Positions 1 through 12,154 of a stretch of DNA of 64,000 nucleotides are shown here, piece by piece. The notes below the pieces were generated by a model. It was given only the letters and a program-made list of their open reading frames with translations. It was not told the origin of the DNA and ran no database searches. The position numbers and the translations under genes are program-made. This DNA is from Isoetes taiwanensis (taxonomy: Eukaryota > Streptophyta > Lycopodiopsida > Isoetales > Isoetaceae): positions 12,450,928 through 12,514,927 of the forward strand of contig JAJEKV010000031.1 of the NCBI GenBank assembly GCA_021234155.1, read 5' to 3'. How positions within the stretch are numbered: the stretch's first letter is position 1; every line of letters begins with the position of its first letter.

Positions 1-3000
1 TTTGGGCAACTCACGGAAAGTATGAGACTCATCCTCAATGGCACCCGTTTGGCAAAGACGGCCGGCTTTGTCTGGCGGGCTCCCAATCCACCGCCCATCT
101 CAATGCGGAGATGGTGGGCACCTGTCGCGGATGGAGGCAATGAGTCTGCTTTTTTGGGCGGTGAGAATGCAGTGCGGGGTTGATGTGCTCCTTGTAATGG
201 GCGTTTGACCTGCTCTAGAGCGCCAGGGGTCCCGAGCTTGGCAAGGAAGCAAGCATCCGGGTACTCCCTTGAGCTGTCACTGTCGGCCTCTGTGTCCACG
301 CATGCATCGTGCTCTGCATGTTCCATCGGGCGAACCAGCGATCTCTCTTACCCCTCAACAGGCCCTAAGCATTGCGGGCCCATTGCCTGGCGTAAGCCCG
401 GTGCGGGGCCGAGCATCATCCATATTAACCACTTTACGAAAATAGGCGATGTGTCTATCAAGGGCCGCCGGGCGCAAGAATCCGGTTTCTGCAAATAGAA
501 TCGAGGGGGGCTGAAGGTTTCACCCAAGTGCCCGTGCCAAAAATGCCTTCGCGACTGCCCAAGTCATTCCGTGTCGCCAAAGAGACGACCGGGCCCCAAA
601 CCTCGACCCCATCTGAAGGGCAGGGACCGACCGGTGCTAAACAGATGTGGTTGATGGCCCCAATCATAGAGCTCTGCTGGTGGTGACCTGTTACGCATGG
701 CATAAAGCGCTTCCAACTGCCGTCACCCGAAGCGGATAGGCGCCTCCAACAGAAGCGAGGAGGGGAACTCCACCCCTAGGTACTTGTAGGTGGGCGTGAC
801 CTCCACAGGCCGTCCCGATATGTGAGTCGGGGAGGCGTGGGGTGGCGTGAAGAGGATATGAGAACCACCCGGTCTTGGCCAGATTCACGTGCATGTGCAG
901 AGGCTGGCAGAATGTGTCTAGGGCATCCACATGAGGCGCATAGCCGGGGTGTGGGCGAGGAAGGTCAACATCGTCGCATAGATGGTGGCCGGATGACCTG
1001 GTGCAAAAGTCGTATGCCACCCCCCAATGCTGGTAGCCCGGGACTCTGGCGGTCAATGTAGAGGCCAAAAGTGTTTGAGAGGGGCAGCCACCCGGACCCA
1101 AATACCTACTACTGGTGAATGCTTAGCCCGCTTCCGCTGCATCACGCCAAAACAACTCTCATACGGCTTTGTATATGGCATTACGCGACGAGCCCGGCAG
1201 ATCCAGTTGACGCGACCCATAGCTTTCAGGGGACCGTATCAAAAGCCTTCGCGAAGTCCACAAAGCGGCAATACAAGTCCCCACCGATGGTTTTGGTGAT
1301 ATCTTCAATCGGTGCCGCGGTGTAAAGATATGGTCAATCGTTGAGTGGCGGGGTCTAAAGCACGCTTGCTTTCGCACATCTGCCGCCGCCCGCCCGGGTC
1401 AGCTATTTGCTTTCGAGAATGCCGATAACGGTTTGGCAAATCTTGGCCCGACCATGATCGTTTGGTATTTGGCGGATAAAGGTGGGTGCCGCCCGCCTTG
1501 TGAATGGGGACAACCACGCTTTGTGGTCCATTAATGGGGAAACCTTCTGCAATGCTCTGTTGAGCGGGGTAGTGAGGATCGGCACCGCCGCTACCCGCCC
1601 ATTTGAGTAACTTCGGCACGCATACCATCGAGGTCATTTGCCTTCCCATTAGCCGGCCGTTGCGGGCCCTCCACAACATCCTCCTCGCGAGAACCAATGG
1701 GGGCCCTCCCCGTGGAGGTATGGGCGTCTGGCGTCTCACGGTGGGTCATAGAGTTGCTTCAAAGGCATTCCCCACGGGGTGTGATGTCCCCAGTAGGGTT
1801 TGGGCTAGCCCGAAGCACTCTGCACCAAAAGGTTCGAGGATGAGTGTCGGCCGGGCCGAACATCTCCCCCCGATGCACGGCAAGGTACGGCGCCTTTGTC
1901 TCCCCGGATGGGGCGGTGATCGTGATGGTGGCTGGCGGTATCCGGATCTAGAATGTGGCGAAGCTGGCGCTTGCGTTCTTTACACTCCGCATCAAACCAC
2001 CGGCGATGGAAATGTTCTTGTCCCCGAAAGTGGCGACGGGAGGAGGGGGTTACGCCAAAGCACCGTCCGGCGTGCATCCCGTAATAGCTTCAGTCAATTG
2101 GTACGTATCTTTGCTCTAGTGTGGGGTCTGCGGTAATTGCCGGTAGGCGTCCATGAGCATCGCGTAGTCCTCTGCGCCGCTCATAATCTACTCGCTGGCC
2201 CGGGATGGCGAGGGGCGGGCACAATGGAGTTTACGCGCTTTCCAAGCCATGTCCAAATAAAGTGGGAGGTGATCCGAAGTCGATCTCCTCATCCCGATTG
2301 TCGGTGCCACCGGAAACTTGGCCCGATGAGATGCATATCTTGCGCAACTTCTGAGCACATAGTCCACCACGCTAGACCCTCCCCACGATTGTCATGTCTG
2401 CAGGGTGCACTTGTGAGAATCGGGCCTTTGTGATGAGCCATTGCAAATTATCAAGTCAAAAATACCACATAGCGAGGAGCAAGCTGTGCGCCAAAGCGAA
2501 AGTGACACGTCATCCGATCCTCGTGGCGGGTTGCCTCTGCGGGACGTAGCTGCCAGGACATCGTCGTGAGGGGTCAAGTCTCATGGACTGCTCTACTCCT
2601 GTCGGTGCATTGAAATCCCCAAGAAGGACGACCCTACCCAACTGCTTGTGCTGTTGTATGTCATCATATAGATCGATATAAGGGTCCATCCTATCCGCAT
2701 CGGAGTGGCTGCGATAGAAGGTGCTCTCTGCACGAGGGAAATAACAGGCGGCCAGAAAAAGAGGGTTGCCCACGGTATTATGCACACACGAACCCACAAG
2801 TACCGGTTGTGTTCATGCAATACGTCTACGGAGGGTAACCCGAATGTGCCAAGGTTGTCCCGTGTAGCGAGCAACCCCACCATGACCCTCCGCAGCGTAT
2901 AGATATTGAAGCCGAGAAATGTTGGTAACCGGACGGATCGTAGTGCTTGTGCCGGCATGCTCCCATGTCTCCATGAGAAAGATGAGATCCATATCGGCTG

Positions 3001-3393
3001 CCACGGAGTTGAGACTGTCCCCCTTCTGCCAAGGGAAGCCTCGACATTTCTATGAGACCACCCGGAGGCACAATTCCTATCAGCAGCAGTGGTATGCGCA
3101 GCCTGAGTCGTGGGGGGAGGATGGGAAGCAGAGGCTGAGTGAGAAGTAGATGGAGCGGAGGCAGCATGTGGCTGAGAGGGCGTGGGTCGTGAGAGAGCAG
3201 GAGTAGGAGCAGGAGAAGGGGGGGCTGTGGTAGGAGAGGCAGAAGCAGGGCCACGTTTAGCTGCGATTGGGGCTGCGGGGTCTGCAGCAGCAGCAGGCTG
3301 GCGGAAAATTTGCATCCTGCCCCGAACCAATCCTGCGGCACCCCCTTGGTGGCGGATGCCTCTGCCCTTGAGCATAGCCTTGAATGCATTCAT
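1..3393 (-). mobile_element. Decayed LINE retrotransposon (endonuclease plus reverse transcriptase), frameshifted
   Basis: Reading the minus strand, pieces of a non-LTR retrotransposon follow one another in the expected order but in shifting frames. Near 3,390-3,050 is a Pro/Ser/Ala-rich N-terminal part. Near 2,640-2,590 is the apurinic-type endonuclease motif GDFNA, and near 2,290 an SDHLPLYLDM-like endonuclease end. Near 2,000 is a WFDAECKERKRQL linker. The reverse transcriptase follows: a SVVVPIHKAGG stretch near 1,510, an FRPRHSTIDHIF stretch near 1,350, and the catalytic CDDVDL (YADD-like, one base short) near 965-985, followed by VNLAKT near 890. No frame stays open for long, so this is a dead copy. 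The 3' end and any poly(A) tail lie beyond the left edge. The two long alternative frames in 2,600-3,390 overlap because the region is Pro/Leu-rich. Clade uncertain; it is not the L1 type seen at 39-45 kb. Confidence 0.8.
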
Positions 3394-3829
3394 TGAGGAT
3401 ATCTATTCTACACTATATATGGTTCTAGTTTTTGTGATCCCCGATAAACTTAAAAGCATAATCTTGAACGTATACCTTGAACGTATTCATTGAAGATATT
3501 TGTTTTCTCCTTTGTTGTGTTTGATTGAGTTAGATGACTAAAAAATAACAAAAGAACAATCCACAACTTTCTTAGCAAAGCAAAGAGAAGCTAATAATTC
3601 ACTTTAATTGCCACTTCAAATGCTCTTCTGAATATGTTAAAACTTAATGGGACTCTTTGAAGCTTATGTTTAAATAGATCAATTTACAAAATAGGACCAT
3701 TTAAGGAGAAACTACTGAGGTGATTTGCAAGATGATCTATGGAGAAGTTCTCAAGTGAGACACCTAGGAACTTGACTACCATTGCAATGGAAATGGCCAG
3801 AATCATAGGTGCTAAAATAGGATGAGAGT
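3394..3829. other. Intergenic AT-rich stretch, nothing recognised
   Basis: This stretch separates the LINE 5' end from the transposase fragment to its right. I see no open frame, promoter or repeat match that I can support. Confidence 0.5.
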
Positions 3830-4927
3830 ATGTGTACACCACAATCACTGTACAACACAATAACCATCACATGCACCACCACACTAAGCACCATAACTAA
3901 GAAAACATGAATAACAAAATTTATAAACTAACCTGTGATTCCTCCAGATAGTGAGATGCATGTTCTTCTCTTACATTTCTCTTCAATCTTCTAGTTCTAA
4001 CATCCTTTGTGTTAGGAGACACTCTGGTGTTCTCAATCCAAAATTTTTGAATCTTTTCTATCTGTTCATCTGAAATTGCATTGAATCTTTTACCTCTCTT
4101 ATAAGAAACCCATATTCCACCATTGTAATCGATCTCTGCCCTTTGCCTTTTGCAGGTTTCTTGGGTGAACACCTAATAAATTTCAAAGATCTCTCTGGCT
4201 GATTTTGTCACTTGTTTCGAAATCTGCACGGCGTGATACAGACATTAAGACATCTATTCTTGGCTGCTAGGCAGTCATTGCTGGTAGAGAGTTTCACAGT
4301 TTGTATAGAGTCCCAGAGGCTCCTAATGACGATGCTCTTGGCTCCCAAATTATTTAATTCTTCACCTATAAATTTTTCCAATGTTCTATCCCTCAAAACT
4401 CAAGTAAAAATTTTTTCTTCATGCTATCCTCAATTCTTTTGGTCTATTTATGGAAAGACGTTAGCAAATTAAGGACAATAGGACGTTTATTACTTGCACT
4501 TCTTGATTAACCGGATCCTTCTGCCAATTCTGCAAGCTCCAATCTTTCCTCTCTTCTTCTTTTCCTCTGGCGTCTTTTCTTTAGCATTTCTTCTTCCTTG
4601 GTTCTTCTTTGTTTTCTTCTGTCTGAAATGTCAGTTTGTGGACAGATTACCTCGTTGACATCCATATCCACAATGGATTGGAGCATGCAGTAGGGAGCCA
4701 AAGAACATGACGTAGGCAAAGAACAGGAAGGAGCCAAAGAATAGGAATTTGAACTTTAGTTTTGAAATTAGAATTTCCACCACAAATTGATACTCCATTC
4801 TTAAATAATGGCAGTTGAGCGGTGCCATAATTATAGTTTCATACCACAAAAGTGGCGGATGCACGACCATATTTTGGGGCGACAACGGGGACAGCCGAAT
4901 TGGGCATCATAGCGTGCTTTTACCCAT
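3830..4927 (-). pseudogene. N-terminal exon of a DFAEN-type transposase gene, fragment copy 1
   Basis: On the minus strand this block matches 33,396-34,500 (plus strand) over about 1.1 kb, starting at the shared TGGGTAAAAGCACGC near 4,927. Translated pieces show a Lys/Arg-rich basic segment (SDRRKQRRTKEEEMLKKRR near 4,620-4,560), then LEKFIGEELNNLGAKSIVI near 4,380-4,330, then DEQIEKIQKFWIENTRVSPN near 4,065-4,005 and a tail ending in EEHASHYLEES near 3,945. The same order occurs in the N-terminal half of plant proteins whose C-terminal half carries DFAENY, SDGAASQF and HGKGEHDG (here at 46.5-48.7 kb). The frame is broken by indels and stops, and the rest of the gene is missing. It is a dead fragment. 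Confidence 0.7.
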
Positions 4928-5735
4928 AAATGTATTTGCTTACAATTTTGAATTATAAAACTTCAACAACAAAAAATTGCCAAATAATGATGAAAAGAAA
5001 TGGATTATTTAAACATATTCGCCATTAAAACTAACTTTATTCTTCTTTACATTCGCCAATTGTTCTATATAAATTGCATTGCAAAAATAAATAATAGCAT
5101 CCCTACGACACATGGGAATTGTAATCCTATGTGATTTATCAAGTCCAAAAAGAAGCTTTAAAAAAACAAAAACCCCCTAGAAAACAACTGCAGGTTGACG
5201 TGATTTTGGAGTTGACATAATTCCATTTTAATTGAATGATGGTTATTTTTCATCGTGTAGCAAGTACAAAGATATGATCTCGTCTTTTTTAGGTTTTGAA
5301 GAGCAAGTTGAATGCCTGGCCATAGTTCAATGGAAATTTGAGAAGGAAGTTTGAAACCCAGGGAAGCCTAGCACAACAGAGAATGGCCGAGGGAAGTTTA
5401 ATACAACAAAGAATGGAGGAAACGTATATGACGCGATGCATTTTCCTCATGTATCATGGTTACAGTCTCATCATAGATTTGAAGATCTGTTGTTTCAAAA
5501 TAGACCTGCATAGTAGCCGCATCGATCCCAATAGTGCATGACTTGTATATATATGTATGCCATGTGCATTCGTAAGATTTGGAAAAAGCACTTCGTAACG
5601 AAATTTCCCTAGAAAAACTCCATTTCATGCATTCTATAGTTTGCCCAATTTGTTTCGTATTTGGGGAGAGTATTTTGGCAATGGTGGGGTTTATGATTTC
5701 GGTATGGTATTGTATGGAAAAAGGGTATATTTAGA
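4928..5735. other. Non-coding AT-rich DNA with one dispersed repeat
   Basis: No gene recognised. Positions about 5,148-5,250 repeat as a direct copy at about 22,755-22,866. The shared part includes an A-rich run, ACAAAAACCCCCTAGAA and GATTTTGGAGTTGACATAAT. A second pair in the same order links 6,860-7,047 with 24,192-24,375, so the two zones share ancestry in more than one place. Confidence 0.55.
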
Positions 5736-6120
5736 TCATTTTGAGGAGCTTAATTGGCTTAAGGGGGGATGTTCTAATTTTGGGTGAGTTGGGTGGACAA
5801 TTTTTAGGTCTGTTTCAAGGTCCCAAATGGGAAACCATGTGAAGGCAGCCTGGCAGCGAACAGGAGAGCAGCTGCTGGGCGTGGGCATGCCGGATTCGGT
5901 GAGAGGAAGCGGGCATGAGTTTCTGTCATCCGGATTTTGGCATGGAGCGAGCAGGTAAGCAGCGAAATCTTTTACCGGATATGCCGGTCGAAAGCGGACG
6001 TGCAGTTCTGTCATATCGATTTTGAATCTAGTCTGTGCGACATATGGAACCGATTTCGAGTTGTTACTGGCTCGAATGCTTTGATTTGGAGCTGAGGAAT
6101 GCCCCGAAGAATGTTGTGAA
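5736..6120. other. Unassigned stretch with an open minus-strand frame, 5,736-6,125
   Basis: A 129-codon minus-strand frame is open, but its product has no motif I recognise, no clear splice context and no homologous copy in the window. Its upstream part runs into the minisatellite at 6,121. I would not call it a gene. Confidence 0.3.
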
Positions 6121-6295
6121 GCCACTAAAGCCGATTTGCCTTAAAGCCACTTTGCCTTGAAGCCGATTTGTGCTTAAGCCAGTGCAGCCCGTAAGGCCGA
6201 TTTGCCACTGAAGCAGATTTGCATTGAAGCCAATTTGCCCCGAAGCAGCAGCCATGAAGCCCTGAAGCCGATTTGCGTTGAAGCAGTGGCCATGG
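6121..6295. repeat. Degenerate minisatellite, unit about 15-20 bp (GAAGCCGATTTGC core)
   Basis: The motif TTGAAGCCGATTTGC and near variants (AAGCCACTTTGC, AAGCAGATTTGC, AAGCCAATTTGC) recur about nine times in 175 bases, with uneven spacers. On the minus strand the repeats read as recurring N-R-L-Q-G-like peptides, an artefact of the repeat rather than evidence of coding. Confidence 0.75.
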
Positions 6296-8252
6296 ATGGC
6301 AGGCCTGGCCTCTGTATTCATTCCGGCAGTCCATGGTTTGCATTTTTTTTTATTTTTATGGCACCAACCATTGGTCTAGTTTACACCATTGAAAGTGTCA
6401 TGTGCATTTTGCTTGAAGATGTTTGTGTCCACCGATCTGGTGCAAACAACAAAATATTCTGCAGATCGGCGGCTAACAACAAAACTTGAATAAAATGCGA
6501 TATACTTGATAAAAGATGTCCCATTACTACCCTATATCATACCTATATGGCCTATTTTCTTAAAACATTGATGATTTTTCCGATATAAATACAAAACACA
6601 TAAGCATACACATAGCTCTTATCATAGAATCTATCCAACCCCTTTATGATGGTCCCTCCCTCCTAGTTCTTTGTCAAAAATAGACCATCCACTACACGCC
6701 ATACGAGATTTCCATCCGACCAATACCTTCCCCTCATCCAGCAGGCACAATCAAATAAACGATATCTTTTTGTTCATGCATATAGGATTCATTTGACACC
6801 AACAAAAAGCCAACATCGACCTACACTAACGTGATATTTCGGGCTTCAACTGTATCAATCCAATAATATTGATGTCAGCACCATTGCATGATAACCAAAA
6901 TGGAGATTTATGACTATTCGCAAAGATCTTTGGCAATTTTCACGTCAGGCCCAGAATAAGATGACATATTTGTAAATAGTTCTCTCATCAATTGATATAA
7001 TTAAAATCTCCTACGATTGACTTGCGCAGCATAATTAAGAAAGCACCATGGTGACAGGGAGAAAGCACCATGGTGGCAATACCTCGCCATAGCACATCTA
7101 CTCTTCCGCTCAGCAAGCACCATGGCGGCAATACCTCGCCATAGCACGGGTTCCGCGCAGTAGGGCTACTGAGATTTTTGCTTGCTTACTGAGATTTTTG
7201 CTTGCTTATTCAGATGTTGATTGTGATTGCTGGGATTTTTGATCTTCAATGAAAAGGAGCTTGGCACTAGAATTAGGCAAATTATTAGCTATTTCAATTC
7301 TCTAATGTCCTAGTCTGTTTTTGCGGCTTTTTAGAAAAGGACTTGTGACTCTTACCATGCTGTTAATGTGATGTTTGAGCAATGTGGATCATTATGATGG
7401 GAATTTGCCATATACGCATGATGGGTCTCAGGTCGAAATAGTTTATGAATGTGGCCAGATTGTGATCAGAGAATCATGTCGTGCACTGTTGCTGCTATTT
7501 CAAGACTCATGATCCTACTAGTAATTTTTTGTATCTCACAGTATGTTCATTCCGGCTAAGAAGCAGTATCCAGTGTGGCGAGATTTTAGCATCCACTTGG
7601 AAGAATCAATTCTGAGCCCTTTCTGCAGGTCATCTCTACTAACAAACGCTTTCAATAATTCATTGTGTATATGCCAAAAAGATTACACTGCTGAAGAAGG
7701 CATTCTTTCATTTCTTCTGTACTACACACATCAGGTTCAAAGAAACTTTTTATGCCAAAGAGATCACACTGCTGAAGCACACATCAGGTTCAAAGAAACT
7801 TTTTGTTTGTTTGGGATGCACAAATTTGAAATTGTTTTTGCTAATGTTGTATGTTGGGCTTGTGGCCTCAACATTTATTTGGTTCAAAACTTGTGAACCA
7901 AATCTGTGGGTCATTTGTACATTAGATTCAGAGGAATACAAGTTTGGAAGGAGATACTATAATAACATGTAATTCTGCGAAACTTGCAATGGATGCACTA
8001 GAGGCTGAACATGTAGACAATTAAATGAGGTTGGATAATGCATTTTGTCAACAACCATCATTCAATTAAATTGGGTTTATGTCTTAATTTTGGGACAAAT
8101 TTCATATTGCATGTTTTTAGTAGCATATTCAAATTCACACATTTCACCTCAAAATTATGAAAACGTAATATCATGTTATTTACAAAATAGTCAATATTTC
8201 ACAATATAGCACCATATCATAAAAACGTGATAACAAAAATTTACATAGTTAT
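6296..8252. other. Non-coding AT-rich DNA with small duplications
   Basis: Positions 6,860-7,047 are a direct copy of 24,192-24,375 (shared: ACCAAAATGGAGATTTATGA, GTCAGGCCCAGAATAA, TTGACTTGCGCAGCATAATT). Near 7,050-7,150 the phrase AAGCACCATGGYGGCAATAC is tandemly repeated, followed by a doubled ACTGAGATTTTTGCTTGCTT near 7,170-7,205. Near 7,670-7,810 another local duplication repeats a segment with ACACTGCTGAAG and CATCAGGTTCAAAGAAACTT. The 117-codon plus frame at 7,543-7,896 contains that duplication and shows no known motif. Confidence 0.5.
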
Positions 8253-11142
8253 TCAACTTTCTTCAAGCACCCCCAATGATATCATAGCCTTCTTCCTGAC
8301 ATCCTGAGGTATTGTAATTCTCGCATTTCTAGCTGGAATAGTGTTTGGAGTCCATGAGTACAAAATACTTTCATAGTCTACCCAAAGATCAGGATCACTC
8401 GGATTTCTCCTCCATCTCTTTGTCCAACAATCTGAGTACCTTTTTTATATCCATCGTTGGTCAACTGATGCCTTGGACACCACCATTCCACCCGCACATG
8501 GTTGAAGTTAATATTACCTTCTTCTTTGCAAATATCGGAGATAGTGAACCCCAACCACCTTTGGATATGTATCTAAATCGATGGCTTTACTACCACAAAT
8601 TGGTGGCATTCCAAGTCGGTGGAAGGTTCATAAGCATCCATGCCTAGAAACTTTGGCCTATTGTTCTTAGGACCAACATAGTGTTTGTCGGAAGGAGGAG
8701 GAGCATATTGCTTGCGAATGCTACTTATAGTGTCATCAAAATCCTCAAAGACTGCTAAGGTCTTCCACCTAGTTTTAGGCAACCACCCTTCTTTCAATTC
8801 ATCCGAGGATGTGTCTATCTCCCCCAACGGGTTAATCACCTTCTTCAAAGTAAGCCACCAAGGCACGGTTGGTGTCATCACGGATTGGTTTACCAATGCT
8901 TTATATAGTCTTGGATTCCTTCCTTAGTCAATCCCAATTGCTTCACTTCTTGATGGGTTTTAAAGCTTTTGGTTGACCTAGAGGTATCATAGGCTTGCCA
9001 TTCTCATCTCTACGCCATATTTCCTCCCCTCCTCTCCACTCATCCTCTGAAGGTCTCATCTTCCATTGAAAGATTGGAATCCCATCTCTCACCCAAAAAG
9101 TGAACTGCAGAGGCACGGAATGACCTTCAAGATCCAATGTATAACCATCCACAAAGCTCTTCCAATCGGGCACTTCTTCTATGAGAGAAGCTATAGGGTT
9201 TGGAGTAGTGCATTCATGCAAGATTTCCATTAGCCTAGGAAAGTTGGTCACTGTTTGCTGCTTCAGTATACAACTATATTTGCCAAATAATGCATCCAAA
9301 TCCTCATGGGTATGCCCGGGCATAAGAAACTCTAAATTAACTCTTTCAAATATCCCCACGGTTTGTTAAGTAGGATAGGAAAGAAAATATCCACTGTTCT
9401 TATTTTGGCCGGCACAATTATCAAGTTGCAAGAGAAACCTTTTGGGTAGATCTTGAGGTTTAGCACGTGAAGTTGAAGCTCCAACATGTTCATTAGACCC
9501 ATGCTTCCTAAACCTTGCCTTTTGAACTTTTCAATATTGTTAGGGTTTCCATCTAACAATGTCTATGTAGTGCCAGGTAGTTTGTGTAAGGTCCTGGAGG
9601 TGACCATTGTATCCATTTTCATAGTTTCTCAAACACCTCATGATACTCCCAATATGAAAATCTGGACCATCACTCCACAACTCCAAACTAAAATGGCCAT
9701 AGTAGGTTTGATTACGCCCATGCAAGATTGCCCTGATCATTGAGATCCGTAAAGGGTATGATCTTCCACATGACTTTGGTATGTACTTGAATTATGGAAG
9801 ACAAGTCTTTTGCTGGTCCATCTTGTCATGTATAATACATAAATAGTTATTGGGTTCCAATGCAGATAAAGTCCTCCATATCCAATAACATGATCTACAT
9901 GATAGTTGGTCAGTCATATGGTCCTTCATATGCTCCCTTATCCTAGCCCTTTGACTAGGTTGCACAGTCTTATCAAGAGTCTCCTTCAACTTAGCACATA
10001 AATTGCACTTTGCAAAGTTGTTTGAAGTTGCTATGGTGACATGATTGAAATGCTTCTTCCATAACCTACTAAAGCTAGGTTGGGATATTGGAAGAATTCC
10101 CAATTCTCGAAGTAGGGAATTCACTTCTTCCAAAATACTCTTTTGAGTACAATGTGATGGCAACCTTTTCTCAACAACTGTTCTTCCCTTTTCATCCCTT
10201 CTGCTTTTGTGTGGCATAGACTCTACGTTGAAATCAATATATTTTTCAAATATCTCCCTGGCAGCCAAGGTCCTAGCTGTTGGTCTCAACAAACCATTAT
10301 TTCCATGTAAAGCAATCCTGTTCCCCTCTGCCTGTTTTTTTTGCCAATTATGCCATGAAGAAGTTGGAATTGCATGGATACTCTGCCATGCTTTTGCACA
10401 TATCCATTTGCCTAGCAAAGGGTATCTTTTTCTGTTTGGGTTTCTTTCATCTTGAAGTGCATGCTCGAAGATTGTGTACATGTAGGTCCTCCTCTCATCA
10501 ACAGTGTACTCTTGAAAAGTGGCTCTTGCTTCCACCAATTGTTCTATTGTGAAGAATTGCATATAATCACTCCAACAACAATCTGAGCCCCTAACCTTCA
10601 CCATTGTCTCACGTTTGGTGTCACTAATCAACTTGGCTCTTTTGCTAGGATAATGTCGGCAACCGATACTTCTCCCCTTTTGCCTAGGTTTAGAGTTCCA
10701 ACCGCCAATGGATCAATATCAAGACAATCATTGTCCCCAACAACCTCGGGGCTCACGAAAAATATAATCCTCCACAAATTGAACACTACTTATAGGCCAT
10801 GCCATGATGCAAGGAACCTCCAATTGCTTAGCACAACCAAAACATTCCTTGTCACCCAAACCTTTACCTTTCCAGTTGTCTTCCAACATCGAAATTGCAA
10901 TACCAATATTGTCTTCCCCTAGCCTTTCATCATTAACGACTTGACCGGGATCCGCTAGCACAATGACTCCTTGGCCTACTATTTCCTTGTTGCACTTGTG
11001 CATGATTCTCACCTTCTTGTTCCTCCATTGCACCCTACTATAGAGGACTAATTGTTTTTCTTCAACATTCTTGCTAGGAGTTGGTTTTTCATTGATATTG
11101 CTCTTTTCAATATGTTGCACACCATCTTGAGTTGGAGAGGCA
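8253..11142 (-). pseudogene. DUF7869-like transposase (DDE/RNase H-like fold), frameshifted
   Basis: The minus strand carries one long protein in several frames. An exon-like start lies at 11,142 after an acceptor reading TTTGCCTAG. A 279-codon open part (10,631-9,792) holds a helical region ending in CNLCAKLKETLD and then IIHDKMDQQKTCLP. After frame changes come GRNQTYYGHFSLELW (about 9,715-9,670), LLQLDNCAGQNKN (about 9,440-9,400) and FLMPGHTHEDLDALFGKYS (about 9,330-9,275). These are the three blocks I associate with DUF7869 proteins, with Asp-containing motifs resembling a DDE/RNase H-like active site; the role as transposase is inferred from that and from multi-copy occurrence. A further 107-codon frame (8,896-8,573) continues, and after one more frame change in an A-run the C-terminus ends with a stop at 8,253-8,255. 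At least three or four frame breaks make it a likely pseudogene unless they are consensus errors. I see no terminal inverted repeats. Confidence 0.7.
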
Positions 11143-11499
11143 CCATTGACCTAGGCAAATTGCACCCTTTTTAGTCAATGAGTAGAAAAACATTATTACA
11201 CCATAAGATAAAAAAAGTACGTACATTTATGGAATATGTAGAAGTAAATCAAATTTTTTTAAAAGCAAGAAATTCCTTGAAAATAGGTTTAATATAATAA
11301 TAACAATGGGCGTAAACGAAATCATTTAAAACAAGAATTTTCGTGGCAACAATAAGGAAATGACATTTATATAAATATATCCAAATTTTAATTATCGAAA
11401 ATTTGGATATATGATTACGAAAAGACATATAACTAATAGACGTGAGAATTTATTATCCATAATAATATACCCTAGATGATATAGCTGGCGGGAATTTCG
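11143..11499. other. AT-rich spacer left of the gene cluster
   Basis: No gene, no repeat match found. It is probably the intron or 5' flank of the minus-strand transposase-like gene on the left and the far upstream region of the plus-strand cluster on the right. Confidence 0.4.
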
Positions 11500-11582
11500 T
11501 ACGCCTGGCGTGTTATTTGAGGCAATAAATTATTCACGCTAATTTCTAATTAACCCTATATAAATCGGTTCACGCTCTCAAG
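11500..11582 (+). promoter_or_regulatory. Promoter of the acidic-protein gene, duplicate of the promoter at 12,705
   Basis: A palindrome TACGCCTGGCGTG (11,500-11,512) is followed by AATTATTCACGCTAA-like sequence, a TTTCTAATTA stretch, a TATA box CTATATAAAT (11,556-11,565) and CACGCTCTCAA. The same elements in the same order and nearly the same spacing appear at 12,705-12,793 ahead of the next gene. The matched order strongly suggests a duplicated core promoter. The palindrome as a protein-binding site is inference. Confidence 0.7.
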
Positions 11583-11770
11583 ACCTCCATTACATCCCAA
11601 TTTTTTTTTTCGCGCCATGAAGCGTTGACCTCGGCCTTTCGACCTTCATGAAGAACCCGAGGTCTCCTCAAAGAGACATCGGGTTGAAGAACTCCGCTCA
11701 ATTCCCCCCTCATTGATTTTCTTTCCCAATTCTCCTCGATTCCGATCAGGAGGATGATTCTGATTTTGAC

Positions 11771-12107
11771 ATGGAAGAGGAGGAGTTGAGCTCCTCTGAT
11801 TCCTCTGGATTCGAAGAGGAGGAAGAGGAGGAGTTGGAGGAAGAGGAGGAGATGTCCTCCCAAGAGCACATGACCGCTCGCCCGAGGGGTTGGCTTGACC
11901 ACGAAAGAGAATGAAATCTCTGAAGAGGAGGAGGAGGAGGAGGAGGCGGAGGAAGAGGATGAGGAGGAAGGTCGACAATTCGACCAGTTTTTAGAATGGC
12001 TGAGAGATGAGCCAGGTTTGCATGTCTGTTTTTTTTTTTTTTTTTCACCTTTCTTTCTTTTCTAACACCTTTCTTTCTTCTTTGTTCCAGACGTGGAAGA
12101 TCAATGA
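11771..12107 (+). CDS. Small acidic Glu/Asp/Ser-rich protein, two exons, one frame break
   Basis: From the ATG at 11,771 the frame reads an extremely acidic chain (runs of Glu with Ser-Ser-Asp patches), then PRGWLDHERE and a stop. A one-base shift near 11,905 continues directly into a second Glu run and RQFDQFLEWLRDEP. A donor follows at 12,016 (GCCAG|GTTTG), then a T-rich intron to the acceptor TTGTTCCAG ending at 12,090, and a five-codon last exon ending in TGA at 12,105-12,107. The in-frame splice across this intron supports a real transcript. Upstream of 11,771 the frame closes quickly, so the true start may be elsewhere or an upstream exon may be missed. The function is unknown; acidic tails of this kind occur in histone- or nucleic-acid-associated proteins, but nothing here proves that. 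Confidence 0.5.
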
Positions 12108-12154
12108 TGCAGATCCCGGGCGGCCCCTTTTGTTTTTTGGTTTGCTTTGCACAC

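Noticed and set aside
2593-3393. 266-codon minus frame with a Pro/Ala/Ser-rich body as a separate protein
   Set aside because: It runs through the LINE endonuclease region in changing frames; the overlapping 187-codon frame is equally open. Composition, not selection, keeps both open.
11570-12048. Minus-strand Leu/Pro/Ser-rich frames of 100-110 codons
   Set aside because: They are the antisense of the Glu-rich plus-strand acidic gene, which has an in-frame intron and a promoter.
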